From positions 744,001 to 808,000 of the forward strand of contig NZ_JAPDOE010000002.1 in assembly GCF_026013365.1 (NCBI RefSeq): a DNA stretch of 64,000 nt, in the 5' to 3' direction. Every line of letters begins with the position of its first letter. Positions within the stretch are counted from its first letter, which is position 1. The position numbers were made by a program, and so were the translations under genes. Shown in pieces: positions 62,627 to 64,000 of the stretch. The notes below the pieces were generated by a model. The model saw nothing but the letters and a program-made list of their open reading frames with translations. It searched no databases and was not told where the DNA came from. Origin of the DNA: Paenibacillus sp. LS1 (GTDB lineage: Bacteria; Bacillota; Bacilli; Paenibacillales; Paenibacillaceae).

Positions 62627-62680
62627 AAAAAAAGACCCTCGGTTCGTTACCCGTTCAGGTAACTTCCGAAGGTCTCTATC
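62627..62680 (-). terminator. Terminator of the CNNM/CorC-family gene
   Basis: Minus strand AGACCTTCGG-AAGTTACC ... GGTAACGAACCGAGGGTCT long stem followed by seven or more Ts. Confidence 0.88.
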
Positions 62681-62748
62681 CTTGCAGATTTCCGTAATCT
62701 GTGTCATGGCTCGCTCTTGTTCATCTCATCTTGCTCCTGCAAAGAGAA

Positions 62749-64000
62749 CTATTCTGCCGGCTTTTCTTCCGAATTCGTATCTTGAGGGACGGACTGCTTG
62801 TACACTCGGACCCGGGTTATTCGCAAACGAGTAGATTCTTCCACTTCAAAGACGTATCCATTCATTTCCTGCGTTTTGCCCTTGGATGGACTGCCTCCAA
62901 GCTCTTTAAACAGCCATCCGCCAATGGTATCTACTTCGTCATCCTCAATGACGGCTCCGGTCCACTTATGAACCTCTTCAATAAGAGATCGACCATCAAC
63001 GGAAAACGAATCACCACTGCGTTCCATATGCGGACGCTCATCCTCAAACTCGTCATACAGGTCTCCAACGATCTCTTCCAGAATCTCTTCGGCAGTCAGC
63101 AATCCAGCTGTACCCCCATATTCATCCACTACCAGCGTCATCTGGGAATGCTTCTTCTGCATTAGACGCAGCACATGGCTGATTTCCATCGATTCAGGAA
63201 CGTTCAAGATCGGACGTACAAGTGAAGCCAGATCCTGTTGTTGCTCCGGTTCAGCCAGCAGCAGATCGGTAATATGGATAAATCCAATGATCTCATCCTT
63301 GTCTTCAACTGCCACAGGGTAACGGGAGTGTTTGGTTGCATTGATAATCTTCAGGTTCTCTTCCAAAGACATATGGGTATACAGACAATCCATGTCTGTA
63401 CGAGGCAACATCACTTCCCGTGCCAGCATATCGGAGAAATCAAAGATGTTGTCCATCAGTTTGATCTCATCTTTATCGATAACACCACTCTTGGCACTCT
63501 GCTTCATCAGAATACGAAGTTCATCTTCCGAGTGAGCCTCTCCTTCACTGGCAGGTTCGATACCCGCCAGTCGAAGCAATGCATTAGCCGATACATTCAG
63601 TACCCAGATGAACGGGAAAAAGATTTTATAGAACAACAGCAAGGGTGCAGATAAAAACAATGCCACTCCGTCTGTTTTTTGAATTGCCAACGATTTAGGC
63701 GCTAGTTCACCCAGCACAATATGCAGGAACGTAATGATACAGAAACCGATAATGACGGAAACCGTTGATATAAGTCCCGTATCTCCTACACCAAGCTTAT
63801 ACATAAGTGGCTCAACGAGCAATTCGGAGATGGCCGGTTCTCCAAGCCACCCGAGTCCAAGCGATGTCAGCGTAATCCCGAACTGAGTTGCCGATAGATA
63901 GGAATCCAGTTTACTATTCACCTTCAAGGCGTAACCAGCCATACGGTTTCCTTCACTCTGCAATTGAGTTAAGCGTGTCTGCCTCACTTTCACAAGGGAA
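62749..64000 (-). CDS. CNNM/HlyC-CorC family membrane protein (hemolysin-like), N-terminally partial
   Basis: 417 codons are visible; the first transmembrane helix lies beyond the window, as the frame stays open to base 64000 (SLVKVRQTRLTQL is normally preceded by about 25 residues). Contents: DUF21/CNNM transmembrane domain (three visible helices; LSATQFGITLTSLGLGWLGEP, HIVLGELAPKSLA), CBS pair (about 190-310; DMLAREVMLPRTDMDCL, VVDEYGGTAGLLT) and the CorC/HlyC C-terminal domain (about 330-405; VDGRSLIEEVHKW, GGWLFKELG). Likely role: Mg or other divalent cation efflux or resistance, by family knowledge; hemolysin is a historical name. The tail is polar. Confidence 0.92.
   Translation of the reverse strand, partial: SLVKVRQTRLTQLQSEGNRMAGYALKVNSKLDSYLSATQFGITLTSLGLGWLGEPAISELLVEPLMYKLGVGDTGLISTVSVIIGFCIITFLHIVLGELAPKSLAIQKTDGVALFLSAPLLLFYKIFFPFIWVLNVSANALLRLAGIEPASEGEAHSEDELRILMKQSAKSGVIDKDEIKLMDNIFDFSDMLAREVMLPRTDMDCLYTHMSLEENLKIINATKHSRYPVAVEDKDEIIGFIHITDLLLAEPEQQQDLASLVRPILNVPESMEISHVLRLMQKKHSQMTLVVDEYGGTAGLLTAEEILEEIVGDLYDEFEDERPHMERSGDSFSVDGRSLIEEVHKWTGAVIEDDEVDTIGGWLFKELGGSPSKGKTQEMNGYVFEVEESTRLRITRVRVYKQSVPQDTNSEEKPAE

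Noticed and set aside
62475..62627. SigE-type promoter before cotJA
   Set aside because: Several CATATG/TATA-like words are present, but no pair at the correct spacing could be chosen with confidence.
1..64000. CRISPR arrays, rRNA genes, IS elements, prophage genes
   Set aside because: No regularly spaced repeats, rRNA sequence, transposase or phage structural gene was recognised anywhere in the window.

Overview
The window comes from the chromosome of a low-to-mid GC, endospore-forming Firmicute, most likely Paenibacillus or a close relative. The evidence is sporulation genes (alpha/beta SASP, ytaF, ytvI, ytrH/ytrI, cotJABC, yheC/yheD), strong GGAGG-type ribosome sites with frequent GTG and TTG starts, and collinearity with the Bacillus subtilis polA-mutM-ytaF-coaE / phoPR-mdh-icd-citZ / pyk-accAD-dnaE-ytrHI-ytpI-ytoI segment, as I recall that map. 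No rRNA, IS element or CRISPR array was seen.

1-7.7 kb is accessory metabolism: a partial FAD-linked oxidase, an alpha/beta hydrolase-marR operon with a visible operator, and a redox module. The module is a small FMN reductase-like subunit plus an 807-aa FMN_red/FMN_bind/FAD_binding_2 reductase, divergent from a LysR regulator and an ApbE flavin transferase. It looks like a cytoplasmic NAD(P)H-dependent enoate (fumarate-reductase-like) reductase carrying covalent FMN.

8.0-11.2 kb is a compact genomic island: a C5-cytosine methyltransferase and a restriction endonuclease with a duplicated N-terminal module. It lies exactly between an intact tRNA-Ala(GGC) gene and a 42-bp copy of that gene's 3' part, the mark of site-specific integration into a tRNA. 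No integrase remains.

11.4-24.3 kb is housekeeping, nearly all on the minus strand: nrdR, SASP (plus strand), lytic transglycosylase, coaE, ytaF, mutM, polA, then a phosphate block (phoU, pstB, a CBS/MCP signalling protein, phoP, phoR). Three well-formed Pho boxes precede pstB, the CBS/MCP gene and phoP. 24.6-38 kb holds a 7TM-PAS-GGDEF diguanylate cyclase, a four-helix membrane protein, mdh-icd-citZ, ytvI, fxsA, a thioesterase, pyk, accD-accA, small unknowns and a PgpA-like gene. 38.4-46.6 kb holds dnaE (with two large disordered insertions), ytrH, ytrI, ytpI, ytoI, a small membrane protein and yheA.

46.8-53.2 kb is a tandem array of five YheC/YheD-family ATP-grasp genes in a long-short-long-short-short size order, probably one sporulation operon. 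53.3-57.1 kb holds a HAD phosphatase, a CHASE3 chemoreceptor and a Gfo/Idh/MocA oxidoreductase. 57.5-61.1 kb is a four-gene cassette: a ThDP enzyme, a carboxymuconolactone-decarboxylase-family protein, a small STAS-like protein and a KASIII-like enzyme that keeps Cys but lacks the His and Asn of the triad. It is the best candidate here for an undescribed small-molecule pathway. The window ends with cotJABC and a partial CNNM/HlyC-CorC family membrane protein.
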